Below, one piece after another: positions 11,066 to 18,894 of a stretch of DNA of 64,000 nucleotides. The translations under genes were made by a program, and so were the position numbers. Every line of letters starts with the position of its first letter. Position 1 is the first letter of the stretch. Source of the stretch: Alteracholeplasma palmae J233 (lineage in GTDB: Bacteria; Bacillota_I; Bacilli_A; Acholeplasmatales; Acholeplasmataceae); assembly GCF_000968055.1 (NCBI RefSeq), contig NC_022538.1, forward strand, positions 682,001 to 746,000, given 5' to 3'. Under the pieces are notes generated by a model, which was not told the origin of the DNA, searched no databases, and was given only the letters and a program-made list of their open reading frames with translations.

Positions 11066-12130
11066 ATGCAAATAGAACTTAAAAATATAAATAAAGTTTA
11101 TCCTAATGGTGTACAAGCCGTTTATGATTTTAATTTGTCTATTAAAAGTGGAGAATTTGTAGTTTTAGTAGGACCATCTGGATGCGGTAAATCAACAACA
11201 CTAAGGATGGTTGCGGGTCTAGAAGAAATTACTAGGGGTGATTTTTTAATGGATGATAGAAAAATGAATGAGTTAGCACCTAAAGATAGAAATATTGCAA
11301 TGGTATTTCAAAATTATGCTCTATATGCACATATGACTGTTTATCATAATATGGCTTTCAGTTTATCTTTAAGAAAAGAAAACTCAGATTATATTCATGA
11401 AAGAGTGTTGTGGGCAGCAGATATTTTAGGACTTACCCCGTATTTAAATAGGAAACCAGCACATCTATCTGGTGGACAAAGACAAAGAGTTGCTGTTGGT
11501 CGTGCAATGGTTAGAAACCCTAAAATATTCCTATTTGATGAACCGCTTTCTAATCTTGATGCAAAACTTAGGGAAAGCATGAGAAAAGAATTAAAACTTT
11601 TACATCATAGGTTAAAAACGACTATATTATATGTTACTCATGATCAAACGGAAGCCTTAACACTAGCTGATAAAATAGTCATTATGAAAGATGGGTACAT
11701 TCAACAAGTAGGAACGCCAGTAGAAATATATCAAGATCCAGCTAACGTATTTGTTGCTGAATTTATTGGAACTCCATCAATGAATTTGGTAGAGGCAACT
11801 GTTATCAGTGATAGAGAACTTAAAATAGGTAAAAAAATATACCAGTTTAAGACAAATAAAAAAGCTCTTGATGATTATATAGGAAAAAAAATAGTTTTTG
11901 GAGTTAGAGCTGAAAATATAGTTATTACCAAAGGAAAAGAATATATAATATCTCAATATGAATTATTAGGGTCATCTGGTTTGGTGTATTTTGATTTAGA
12001 AGGGCATCAATTTATTGCTAAAAGTCATGCTAGAAATATTTATCAGTCAGAAGATGAAATAGGAATAGATTTTGATATGGAAAAAGTGTATCTATTTGAT
12101 CAAACGACACAAGAAAGAATTTACTTCTAA
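11066..12130 (+). CDS. Sugar ABC transporter ATPase, MsmK/UgpC type
   Basis: This 354-residue nucleotide-binding subunit energises CUT1 sugar importers. Walker A is GPSGCGKST (about 36-44). The Q loop (MVFQNYALY), the signature LSGGQRQRVAVGRAM, Walker B (IFLFDEPLSNLD) and the switch His (THDQTEA) follow. A C-terminal TOBE-like regulatory domain covers about residues 240-354. ATPases of this type often serve several transporters, but here it is encoded with a dedicated one. Start ATG 11066 is preceded by AGAGGA. Confidence 0.93.
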   Translation: MQIELKNINKVYPNGVQAVYDFNLSIKSGEFVVLVGPSGCGKSTTLRMVAGLEEITRGDFLMDDRKMNELAPKDRNIAMVFQNYALYAHMTVYHNMAFSLSLRKENSDYIHERVLWAADILGLTPYLNRKPAHLSGGQRQRVAVGRAMVRNPKIFLFDEPLSNLDAKLRESMRKELKLLHHRLKTTILYVTHDQTEALTLADKIVIMKDGYIQQVGTPVEIYQDPANVFVAEFIGTPSMNLVEATVISDRELKIGKKIYQFKTNKKALDDYIGKKIVFGVRAENIVITKGKEYIISQYELLGSSGLVYFDLEGHQFIAKSHARNIYQSEDEIGIDFDMEKVYLFDQTTQERIYF

Positions 12131-12190
12131 AATTAAATGAAGATAGCATCAGTTTGAAATAAAATGGATGGATTATCTTCGTTTTAATTT
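12131..12190 (+). terminator. Probable terminator after the ATPase gene
   Basis: GAAGATA (12140-12146) can pair with TATCTTC (12174-12180), and the flanking AAATTAAA and TTTTAATTT extend the stem with one bulge. The tail is T-rich. The loop is long (about 27 nt), so this is a moderate call that closes the first unit before the next promoter. Confidence 0.5.
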
Positions 12191-12206
12191 AAAAATGTGA
12201 AATTAT

Positions 12207-12235
12207 TTGACACAATAAACACACTCTTGTATAAT
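12207..12235 (+). promoter_or_regulatory. Sigma-A-type promoter of the second LacI/xylose unit
   Basis: A perfect TTGACA (12207-12212) and TATAAT (12230-12235) are 17 bp apart, the same geometry as the promoter at 3842. The operator at 12248 starts 12 bp after the -10 box. Confidence 0.87.
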
Positions 12236-12247
12236 ATCCATAGCGTT

Positions 12248-12261
12248 CGTGTACGTAAACG
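12248..12261 (+). promoter_or_regulatory. LacI-family operator 3 (CGTGTACGTAAACG)
   Basis: It is identical over 14 bp to the operator at 3881 and placed at nearly the same distance from its promoter. It would let one repressor control both the uptake unit and the catabolic unit. Confidence 0.82.
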
Positions 12262-12276
12262 AAAGAGGTGTTTATT

Positions 12277-13287
12277 ATGAGTATAACAATGAAAGAAATC
12301 GCTGTACTAGCAGGAGTTTCTCAAGGAACAGTTGATCGTGTATTTCACGATAGAGGCGGGGTAAGTAAAAAAACTAAAGAGAAAATATTAAGAATTGCAA
12401 AAGAGAATAATTACCAACATAATATTTATGCAAGAGCATTAGTTAATTCAAATAAAAAGTATAAGATAGGTATTGTACTTAATTCTATTGGGAATGATTT
12501 TTTTATAAATGTTATAAAAGGAATAAAAGAGGCAGCACTTAAACATCAAAACGACGGTATTGAAATTATCATCGAAGAAATGAAAGGATATAACCCATTA
12601 AGTCAAATCAAACTAATTGATAAACTCTTAGACAAAACTATTGATTCTCTGATATTAACTCCAATTAACGATCCATTAATCATTGACTACTTGGATAAAC
12701 TAGAAGTACCTTTAATTACACTAAATAGTGATATTGATGTTAGAAAAATTGCATTTATTGGATGTGATTATTATCAGAATGGACAAATGGCAGGTGATTT
12801 AGCGCTGCTTTTAAAAGATGCTAAAAATATACTTATTGTGACTGGTAATGTCAAACAGGATGGTCATAAAAGCAGAATAGAAGGATTTAAAGAACGTCTA
12901 GAAGGCAAAGATATTGAAATAGACATTCTTGAAAACCAAGATGACAACTTAGAATCCTATAAAATTGTGAAAAATCATCTTGAAAAAAATAAAGTAGATT
13001 TAGTTTACTTTAACGCAGGTGGAATTAAAGGTGGAATCAAGGCAATTAAAGAATCCAATCAAAATCCTGAAATCATCACAGTTGATGAAACAGTTGAAGT
13101 CATCAACGCAGTTAAAGATAAAACAGTTTTAGCAACCATTAGTCAACAGCCTTTTAAACAAGGGTTTAAATCTGTTGATACAATGGTTAAATACTTGTTA
13201 TTTCATATTAAACCAAATAACAGAGAGTTATACATTGAAAATAGTATTAAATCATATAGTTCAAAATTTGAGGAGGAAGCAGAATGA
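12277..13287 (+). CDS. LacI-family sugar-responsive repressor (paralogue 2)
   Basis: This paralogue of the repressor at 3906 shares the recognition-helix region GVSQGTVDRVF and the following stretch AKENNYQ, with similar sensor domains. Functions as in that entry: DNA binding at residues 4-25 and an effector-binding Peripla_BP fold beyond residue 60. A GTG at 12268 overlaps the ribosome-binding site AAAGAGGTG. The ATG at 12277 has proper spacing and is chosen. The 3' end overlaps the GH43 gene by 4 nt (ATGA), so repressor and catabolic enzymes are made from one coupled transcript. Confidence 0.9.
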   Translation: MSITMKEIAVLAGVSQGTVDRVFHDRGGVSKKTKEKILRIAKENNYQHNIYARALVNSNKKYKIGIVLNSIGNDFFINVIKGIKEAALKHQNDGIEIIIEEMKGYNPLSQIKLIDKLLDKTIDSLILTPINDPLIIDYLDKLEVPLITLNSDIDVRKIAFIGCDYYQNGQMAGDLALLLKDAKNILIVTGNVKQDGHKSRIEGFKERLEGKDIEIDILENQDDNLESYKIVKNHLEKNKVDLVYFNAGGIKGGIKAIKESNQNPEIITVDETVEVINAVKDKTVLATISQQPFKQGFKSVDTMVKYLLFHIKPNNRELYIENSIKSYSSKFEEEAE

Positions 13288-14804
13288 GTTTAGTAACTAA
13301 TCCAGTATTAAGAGGATTTAATCCAGATCCGTCATCAGTTAAAGTAGGAGACACGATATATATAGCAGTATCCACATTTGAGTGGATGCCAGGTGTTAGA
13401 ATATACCAAACAAAAGACTTAGTAAATTATGAGTATGTAACAGATATTCTTACAAAGTCAGATTTTAGAGGAAATCCGAGAGACTGTAGTGTTTGGGCAC
13501 CTCAAATCAGTTATGTAGATGGTGAATTCTATGTACTATACACCGATGTAAAAAGTACTTTAAGACCCTTTAAAGATTTACATAATTATTTAGTTAAATC
13601 AAAGTCAATTACTGGTCCATGGTCAGAACCAATTTATTTAAATAGTAGTGGTTTTGATCCATCACTATTTCATGATGGAGAAAAAAGCTACCTTCTTAAT
13701 TGTATTTGGGATTATAGACATCATGAACCGAATAAATCCGTAGGAATTATCATTCAAGAGTTTGATAGAAAAACAAACAAACTGATAGATACTTACAAAA
13801 AAATATTTGATGGCACGGAAGCTGCAAAAACAGAAGCACCACATATTTATAAATTAAATGATTATTACTATCTAATTACTGCAGAAGGCGGGACAGGAAA
13901 AGACCACCAAGTAACAGTATGTAGATCTAAAAACGTCTTTGGACCATATGAACTAGATCCTCAAACACCACTTTTAACATCAAAAAATCATCCAGAATTA
14001 AAACTTCAGTGTGCTGGACATGCTTCTCTTATAACAATGGATAATGGTGATATGTATATATTCCATTTAACAACAAGACCACTTGAAAATAATTTTGCTA
14101 TTTTAGGAAGAGAAACAGCTTTGCAAAGCGTTATATTGAAAGATGGGTGGCTGCGTTTAAAAGAAGGTGGAAATTTACCTTATGACACTGTAGAAGTTAA
14201 ATCAACTGTTAAGCAAGTTATCAATCATGATTTCAAAGATGATTTCAAACATAAACTACACCACGAATGGAATACACTAAGAAACTATGATTTAAGTTTT
14301 TTAGATGTTACAAGTAATGGACTAAAAATGATTAGTCAAGAATCCATGCAGTCTTTATTTGATATTAGTTTAATTGGAAAAAGAATCACAACATATGATT
14401 TTACTGCAAAAACTGAAGTAGAATTTAACCCAGAAAGATTCAATCAAATGGCTGGAATTGGCTTATATCTCAATGCGGAAAATTTCTTTTATGCATATTT
14501 AACATACGATGAAAAAGTAGGTAAGTGTATAAGATACTTTAAAAAATCAGCAAATGAATTTACATTATACGATAAAGTCACTCCTATTAATGAGACTAAA
14601 GTAGTATTAGAAGTAGTTTCTGAAAATAATTTAGTAGATATTCTTGTGAATGGGAACAAACAAAATATCAATGAGAAAATTACTTTCTTGTCTGGTGGGT
14701 TTACAGGATTATATGTAACTTTATCAGTTCATGACCTTGATTATAGAAATGGTGCTACAGCAACTTTTAAATACTTTGAATATAAAGGAAAAGAAAGAGG
14801 GTAG
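13284..14804 (+). CDS. GH43 family glycoside hydrolase, probable beta-xylosidase
   Basis: This 506-residue enzyme would release xylose from the ends of xylo-oligosaccharides. The five-bladed propeller carries the three GH43 acids in the expected places: Asp15 in NPDPS (base), Asp125 in GFDPSLFHDG (pKa modulator) and Glu184 in TEAPHIYK (acid). This spacing closely resembles that of characterised beta-xylosidases such as Geobacillus XynB3. A C-terminal beta-sandwich (about 310-505) is the usual partner domain of this subfamily. There is no signal peptide, so it acts on imported oligomers in the cytoplasm. It is coupled to the repressor gene by a 4-nt overlap. Confidence 0.9.
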   Translation: MSLVTNPVLRGFNPDPSSVKVGDTIYIAVSTFEWMPGVRIYQTKDLVNYEYVTDILTKSDFRGNPRDCSVWAPQISYVDGEFYVLYTDVKSTLRPFKDLHNYLVKSKSITGPWSEPIYLNSSGFDPSLFHDGEKSYLLNCIWDYRHHEPNKSVGIIIQEFDRKTNKLIDTYKKIFDGTEAAKTEAPHIYKLNDYYYLITAEGGTGKDHQVTVCRSKNVFGPYELDPQTPLLTSKNHPELKLQCAGHASLITMDNGDMYIFHLTTRPLENNFAILGRETALQSVILKDGWLRLKEGGNLPYDTVEVKSTVKQVINHDFKDDFKHKLHHEWNTLRNYDLSFLDVTSNGLKMISQESMQSLFDISLIGKRITTYDFTAKTEVEFNPERFNQMAGIGLYLNAENFFYAYLTYDEKVGKCIRYFKKSANEFTLYDKVTPINETKVVLEVVSENNLVDILVNGNKQNINEKITFLSGGFTGLYVTLSVHDLDYRNGATATFKYFEYKGKERG

Positions 14805-14809
14805 TAAAG

Positions 14810-15913
14810 TTGGATGATACAATAAAAACTTATATAGAAAAAATGATGTTTGAAGGAACACCTAAAAGACCTGCTTGGGCATACAATAAAATAAATTCTG
14901 ATAATATATATACTTTAAAATGGAGTTATGATGACGCTGTTATGATAAATGCCTTTATTAGATTATATGAAGTAACCGGAAATAAAAAATATCTTAGCTT
15001 TTCAAATGAATTTTTTAAAGCCTATGTTTCAGAAGATGGAAAAATGTTAGGATATGAATTAGAAAAATATAATATTGATAATTTGTGCGCAGGATATACT
15101 TTAATGGATCTTTATAGATATACAAAAGAAAACAGATATAAAATAGCCTATGAAACATTATTTAAACAGTTTAAAAATCATCCTAGAACAGAAAAAGGAA
15201 GTTTCTGGCATAAACTTATTTATCCAAATCAAGTTTGGTTAGATGGGCTTTACATGGGTCAGCCTTTTTACGCAAAATACTTAAAAGAAAATAACGACAA
15301 ACTGAATGATGTATACCTACAATTTGAAAATATGAAGTACCAATATAATAAAGAAAAAAAATTATACTATCATGGATATGATGATACAAAAACTATTTTT
15401 TGGTCAGATCCAAAAACAGGATGCTCTAAAAATTTTTGGAGTCGTTCTATGGGTTGGTTTTTAATGGCAATGGTAGATGTTCTAGAAATAGAAAAGAATA
15501 AAAAACTTGCAATACAACTAAAACAAGCGATAGATGGAATCTTACTTTATGCTAAGGAAGGCTTGATTTATCAAGTGATTGATAGAGAAGATGTTAAAGG
15601 AAACTATCTTGAAACAAGTGGATCAGCTATGCTCATCTATGCAATGATAAAAGGGCATAGACTAGGCGCATTAAGTGAAAAATACTTGATTAAAGGCAAA
15701 GAATATCTGAAAAATTTAGTTTCTAGGAAATTAATAAATAATAATTTACAAGACTGTAATTTAGTTTCTGGATTGGGCCCAGAAAGTAATTTATTAAGAA
15801 ATGGTACTGTAGAATATTATTTAAGTGAGAAAAAAGTAAATAATGATCCTAAAGCAATTGGACCGTTTTTAATGGCTTATGCCGAATACATTGAAAGTGA
15901 GAAAATAAAATGA
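14810..15913 (+). CDS. GH105/GH88-like unsaturated uronyl hydrolase
   Basis: This 367-residue (alpha/alpha)6-barrel enzyme is of the YteR/YesR type, which removes a 4,5-unsaturated uronic acid from the non-reducing end of lyase-produced oligosaccharides. The family's catalytic Asp is in [15 protein letters not shown], and [15 protein letters not shown] is also characteristic. No signal peptide is seen, so it is cytoplasmic. The start is TTG at 14810, with AGAGGG at 14796-14801; no better in-frame start fits this Shine-Dalgarno. It overlaps xylA by 4 nt. Its presence shows that the imported sugar is not simple xylobiose. The exact uronyl substrate (pectin-type or glucuronoxylan-type) cannot be told from sequence. 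Confidence 0.82.
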   Translation: MDDTIKTYIEKMMFEGTPKRPAWAYNKINSDNIYTLKWSYDDAVMINAFIRLYEVTGNKKYLSFSNEFFKAYVSEDGKMLGYELEKYNIDNLCAGYTLMDLYRYTKENRYKIAYETLFKQFKNHPRTEKGSFWHKLIYPNQVWLDGLYMGQPFYAKYLKENNDKLNDVYLQFENMKYQYNKEKKLYYHGYDDTKTIFWSDPKTGCSKNFWSRSMGWFLMAMVDVLEIEKNKKLAIQLKQAIDGILLYAKEGLIYQVIDREDVKGNYLETSGSAMLIYAMIKGHRLGALSEKYLIKGKEYLKNLVSRKLINNNLQDCNLVSGLGPESNLLRNGTVEYYLSEKKVNNDPKAIGPFLMAYAEYIESEKIK

Positions 15914-17229
15914 CAATAGAAGAATTGAAAAAACATTCAAAAATTAAGTATGAAGGTCCAAAAAGTAAAAACGAATTAGCATTCAAGTTTTACAACCCAG
16001 AAGAAGTAATTAATGGGAAAACTATGAAAGAACACTTAAAATTTGCAATGAGCTACTGGCATACTTTATGTGCTGAAGGAACAGATCCATTTGGACAACC
16101 AACCTCTGATAAAAAATTTGGTGGGAAAACAGCATTAGAAATTTATAAAAACAAAGCTGAATTTGGATTCTTATTTATGGATTTACTAGATTTAGAATAC
16201 TTCTGTTTCCATGATGTCGATATGGCACCTGAAGGAAAAAATTTAAAAGAAAGTTTTGAAAATTTTGATATCATGGTAAGTTACATTAAAGAACTTCAAA
16301 AGAAATATAATAAAAAATTACTTTGGGGGACTGCAAATAACTTTACTAATAAAATGTTTATGACAGGAGCAGCAACCAGTCCGAATGCAGATGTTTTTGC
16401 CATAGCAGCAGCTAAGATAAAAAAAGCAATTGATGCTACATATGAACTTGGTGGTACAGGTTATGTATTCTGGGGTGGTAGAGAAGGTTATGAAACACTC
16501 CTTAATACTAAAATGGATGTTGAGCTAAATAACTTAGCAACTATGCTAAAAATATCTAGAGATTACGGTAGAAAAATCGGTTTCAAAGGAGATTTCTATA
16601 TAGAGCCGAAACCAAAAGAACCTACAAAACATCAATATGATTTTGACTCAGCAACCACTATCGGATTTTTAAGAAAAAATGATTTATTAAAAGATTTTAG
16701 ATTAAACATTGAAGCGAACCACGCTACATTAGCTGGACATACTTTCCAACATGAAATCGCAACTGCTCGTATTGAAGGTGTATTTGGATCGATAGATGCT
16801 AATGAAGGTGATTTATTATTAGGGTGGGACACTGACCAATTCCCATTTAATGTATATGATGCGACTTTATGTATGTATGAAGTTTTAAAAGCTGGCGGAT
16901 TTACTGATGGTGGATTAAACTTTGATGCTAAAACAAGAAGACCATCTAATACAGTAGAAGACTTATTACTTGCCTATATTCACGGAATGGATACTTATGC
17001 ATTAGGATTAAGAAAAGCTGTTGAACTTATTGAAGATGAAAGATTAGATAATTTTAAAGAAAACAGATATCAATCATTTAATACTGAATTTGGACAAAAA
17101 ATTCTAAATAACAAAATTACATTAGAAGAATTAACAGAACATGCATTAAAAAATCAAGAACCAGATGTGAAAAGTGGTAAACAAGAATACCTTGAGATGA
17201 TTGTTAATCAAATTCTTTTTAGAGGCTAG
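15910..17229 (+). CDS. xylA: Xylose isomerase
   Basis: XylA converts D-xylose to D-xylulose in the cytoplasm. The 439-residue length is typical of the class II enzymes. Active-site and metal-binding signatures are visible: [12 protein letters not shown] (catalytic His and Asp), [32 protein letters not shown] and [17 protein letters not shown]. Start ATG 15910 overlaps the stop of the GH105 gene (ATGA), so expression is coupled. Xylulokinase follows directly, completing the route to xylulose 5-phosphate. Confidence 0.97.
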   Translation: MTIEELKKHSKIKYEGPKSKNELAFKFYNPEEVINGKTMKEHLKFAMSYWHTLCAEGTDPFGQPTSDKKFGGKTALEIYKNKAEFGFLFMDLLDLEYFCFHDVDMAPEGKNLKESFENFDIMVSYIKELQKKYNKKLLWGTANNFTNKMFMTGAATSPNADVFAIAAAKIKKAIDATYELGGTGYVFWGGREGYETLLNTKMDVELNNLATMLKISRDYGRKIGFKGDFYIEPKPKEPTKHQYDFDSATTIGFLRKNDLLKDFRLNIEANHATLAGHTFQHEIATARIEGVFGSIDANEGDLLLGWDTDQFPFNVYDATLCMYEVLKAGGFTDGGLNFDAKTRRPSNTVEDLLLAYIHGMDTYALGLRKAVELIEDERLDNFKENRYQSFNTEFGQKILNNKITLEELTEHALKNQEPDVKSGKQEYLEMIVNQILFRG

Positions 17230-17232
17230 TAT

Positions 17233-18648
17233 ATGTATTTAGGAATAGATTTAGGAACATCATCTGTTAAATTAGTACTTACAGATAATGATGGACTAGT
17301 TTTAGGGGTAGTTTCTAGAAATTATTCTGTAAACTATGTATGTCAAACATCTGAACAAAATCCATTGGACTGGTTTGAGGGATTTAACGATTGTATTAAA
17401 GAATTATCAAGAACAAATGATTTAAAAAAAGTGAGAGCTCTTAGTTTTTCTGGGCAAATGCATGGTTTAGTTTTAGTTGATAAAAATGGAGATATTATTA
17501 GACCGGCTATTTTATGGAATGATAATAGAAGTGTTAAAGAAAATCATTATTTAAATGAAGTTATTACAAAAGAAAAATTAATTGAATATACTGAAAATAT
17601 TTCTTTTCCTGGTTTTACTGCATCTAAATTATTGTGGGTTAAAAATAATGAACCTGATAACTTTAAGAAAATATATAAAGTATTATTACCAAAAGATTAT
17701 CTAGCATACAAAATAACAGGCGTTTACGCAACAGATACAACAGATGCCTCTGGAACTTTATATTATGATGTTAAGAATAAACAATGGTCTAAAAAGATGC
17801 TAGATATACTGGGAATAAAAGAAGAAATATTACCCAAAGTATATGAACCAGAAACTGTTATTGGTTATCCATTAGATGATAAATATTTAAGTAAAAATAC
17901 TAAAGTTTCTATCGGTGGTGCAGATAATGCCATTGGAGCTGTTGGCACTAATACTGTGCTAGAAGATGAAGTTAATTTATCTTTAGGAACTAGTGGTGTT
18001 GTCTTATCTGTTTCTAATAATTTGCCAAAAGATAAGGTTCCTGGAATTCATAGATTCACACATGTTGGAGGAAGATATTATCAGATGGGTGTTGTCTTAT
18101 CGGCAACAGCCTCTTTAAAATGGTTTCAAGAAACAATTCTGGAAGATAATTATAAAAAGATGGATTTAATTATTGATGGACCTAAGAATAATATTATTTT
18201 TCATCCATATTTGATGGGAGAAAGAGGGACTATCAATGATGTAGATGCTAAAGGGTTATTTTATGGATTTGATCTTTCAACTAAAAGAGATGATTTAACA
18301 AAAGCAGTTATTGAAGGTATTTCATTTTCAATTAAAGACTGTTTGCTTGCTATGAAACTAGATAAGGTTAAAAGATTTAGAATTATTGGTGGAGGAACTA
18401 AATCAGAAAGTTGGATCAGACTATTAGCAACTATTTTAAATGCACCAATTGAAACTATAAAGCTTAATGAGGGTGGAGCGTTTGGAGCAGCAATAGTAGC
18501 GATGATTGCTGATGGAAAATATAAAAATTATGAAGATACAAGCAATCTTGTTACAACTGATAAAATCTATTATCCAATTATAGAAGATGTTAAATACTAT
18601 ATTGACAAGTATAATGAGTATAAACTGCTATATCATAAAATTAAATAG
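17233..18648 (+). CDS. xylB: Xylulokinase
   Basis: XylB phosphorylates D-xylulose to xylulose 5-phosphate, feeding the pentose phosphate pathway. The 471-residue FGGY-family kinase shows the N-terminal phosphate motif DLGTSSVKLVL, the substrate motif SGQMHGLV, the GGADNAIGAVG segment and the C-terminal adenosine motif RIIGGGTKSESW. ATG 17233 lies 3 nt after the xylA stop, with AGAGG at about 17221 as the likely ribosome-binding site. It is the last gene of the catabolic unit and precedes a strong terminator. Confidence 0.95.
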   Translation: MYLGIDLGTSSVKLVLTDNDGLVLGVVSRNYSVNYVCQTSEQNPLDWFEGFNDCIKELSRTNDLKKVRALSFSGQMHGLVLVDKNGDIIRPAILWNDNRSVKENHYLNEVITKEKLIEYTENISFPGFTASKLLWVKNNEPDNFKKIYKVLLPKDYLAYKITGVYATDTTDASGTLYYDVKNKQWSKKMLDILGIKEEILPKVYEPETVIGYPLDDKYLSKNTKVSIGGADNAIGAVGTNTVLEDEVNLSLGTSGVVLSVSNNLPKDKVPGIHRFTHVGGRYYQMGVVLSATASLKWFQETILEDNYKKMDLIIDGPKNNIIFHPYLMGERGTINDVDAKGLFYGFDLSTKRDDLTKAVIEGISFSIKDCLLAMKLDKVKRFRIIGGGTKSESWIRLLATILNAPIETIKLNEGGAFGAAIVAMIADGKYKNYEDTSNLVTTDKIYYPIIEDVKYYIDKYNEYKLLYHKIK

Positions 18649-18660
18649 TTTAAAAAAGTG

Positions 18661-18715
18661 AAAAAAGTACTAGAAGCAGGTTTTTGATAAAAACTTGTGA
18701 CTAGCACTTTTTTTG
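18661..18715 (+). terminator. Terminator after xylB
   Basis: AAAAAAGTACTAG (18661-18673) pairs with CTAGCACTTTTTTT (from 18701) with one A-C mismatch. An inner stem (CAGGTTTTT with AAAAACTTG) and a run of T complete a strong terminator. Confidence 0.85.
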
Positions 18716-18844
18716 TTTTAATTCAATGTATAAAAAAGTGCAAAAAAGAAAGGATTTATTCATCTAAAATAGCCTTTAAGAGCACTTTAAGTGAAAAAAG
18801 TAAACCTAATAATTTCATTTATATGCTTTTTTATGGAAAAGAAA

Positions 18845-18873
18845 TTGGACATATGCTAGAATTATTATATAAA
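18845..18873 (+). promoter_or_regulatory. Possible promoter of the surface-protein gene
   Basis: TTGGAC (18845-18850) and TATAAA (18868-18873) are 17 bp apart, about 20 bp before the translation start at 18895. The match is moderate and AT-rich sequence gives many such pairs. Confidence 0.35.
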
Positions 18874-18894
18874 AATGTGAAAAAGGAGATACAT

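Noticed and set aside
18834-18852. Possible third copy of the phased TTGGAACA element upstream of the 18895 gene
   Set aside because: TTGGACATAT is similar to one half-site but lacks one base, and no second half-site lies 21 bp away.
18697-18894. 66-residue N-terminal extension of the surface protein
   Set aside because: It begins within the xylB terminator and has no signal-peptide character, while ATG 18895 has AAGGAG and starts a clear signal sequence.
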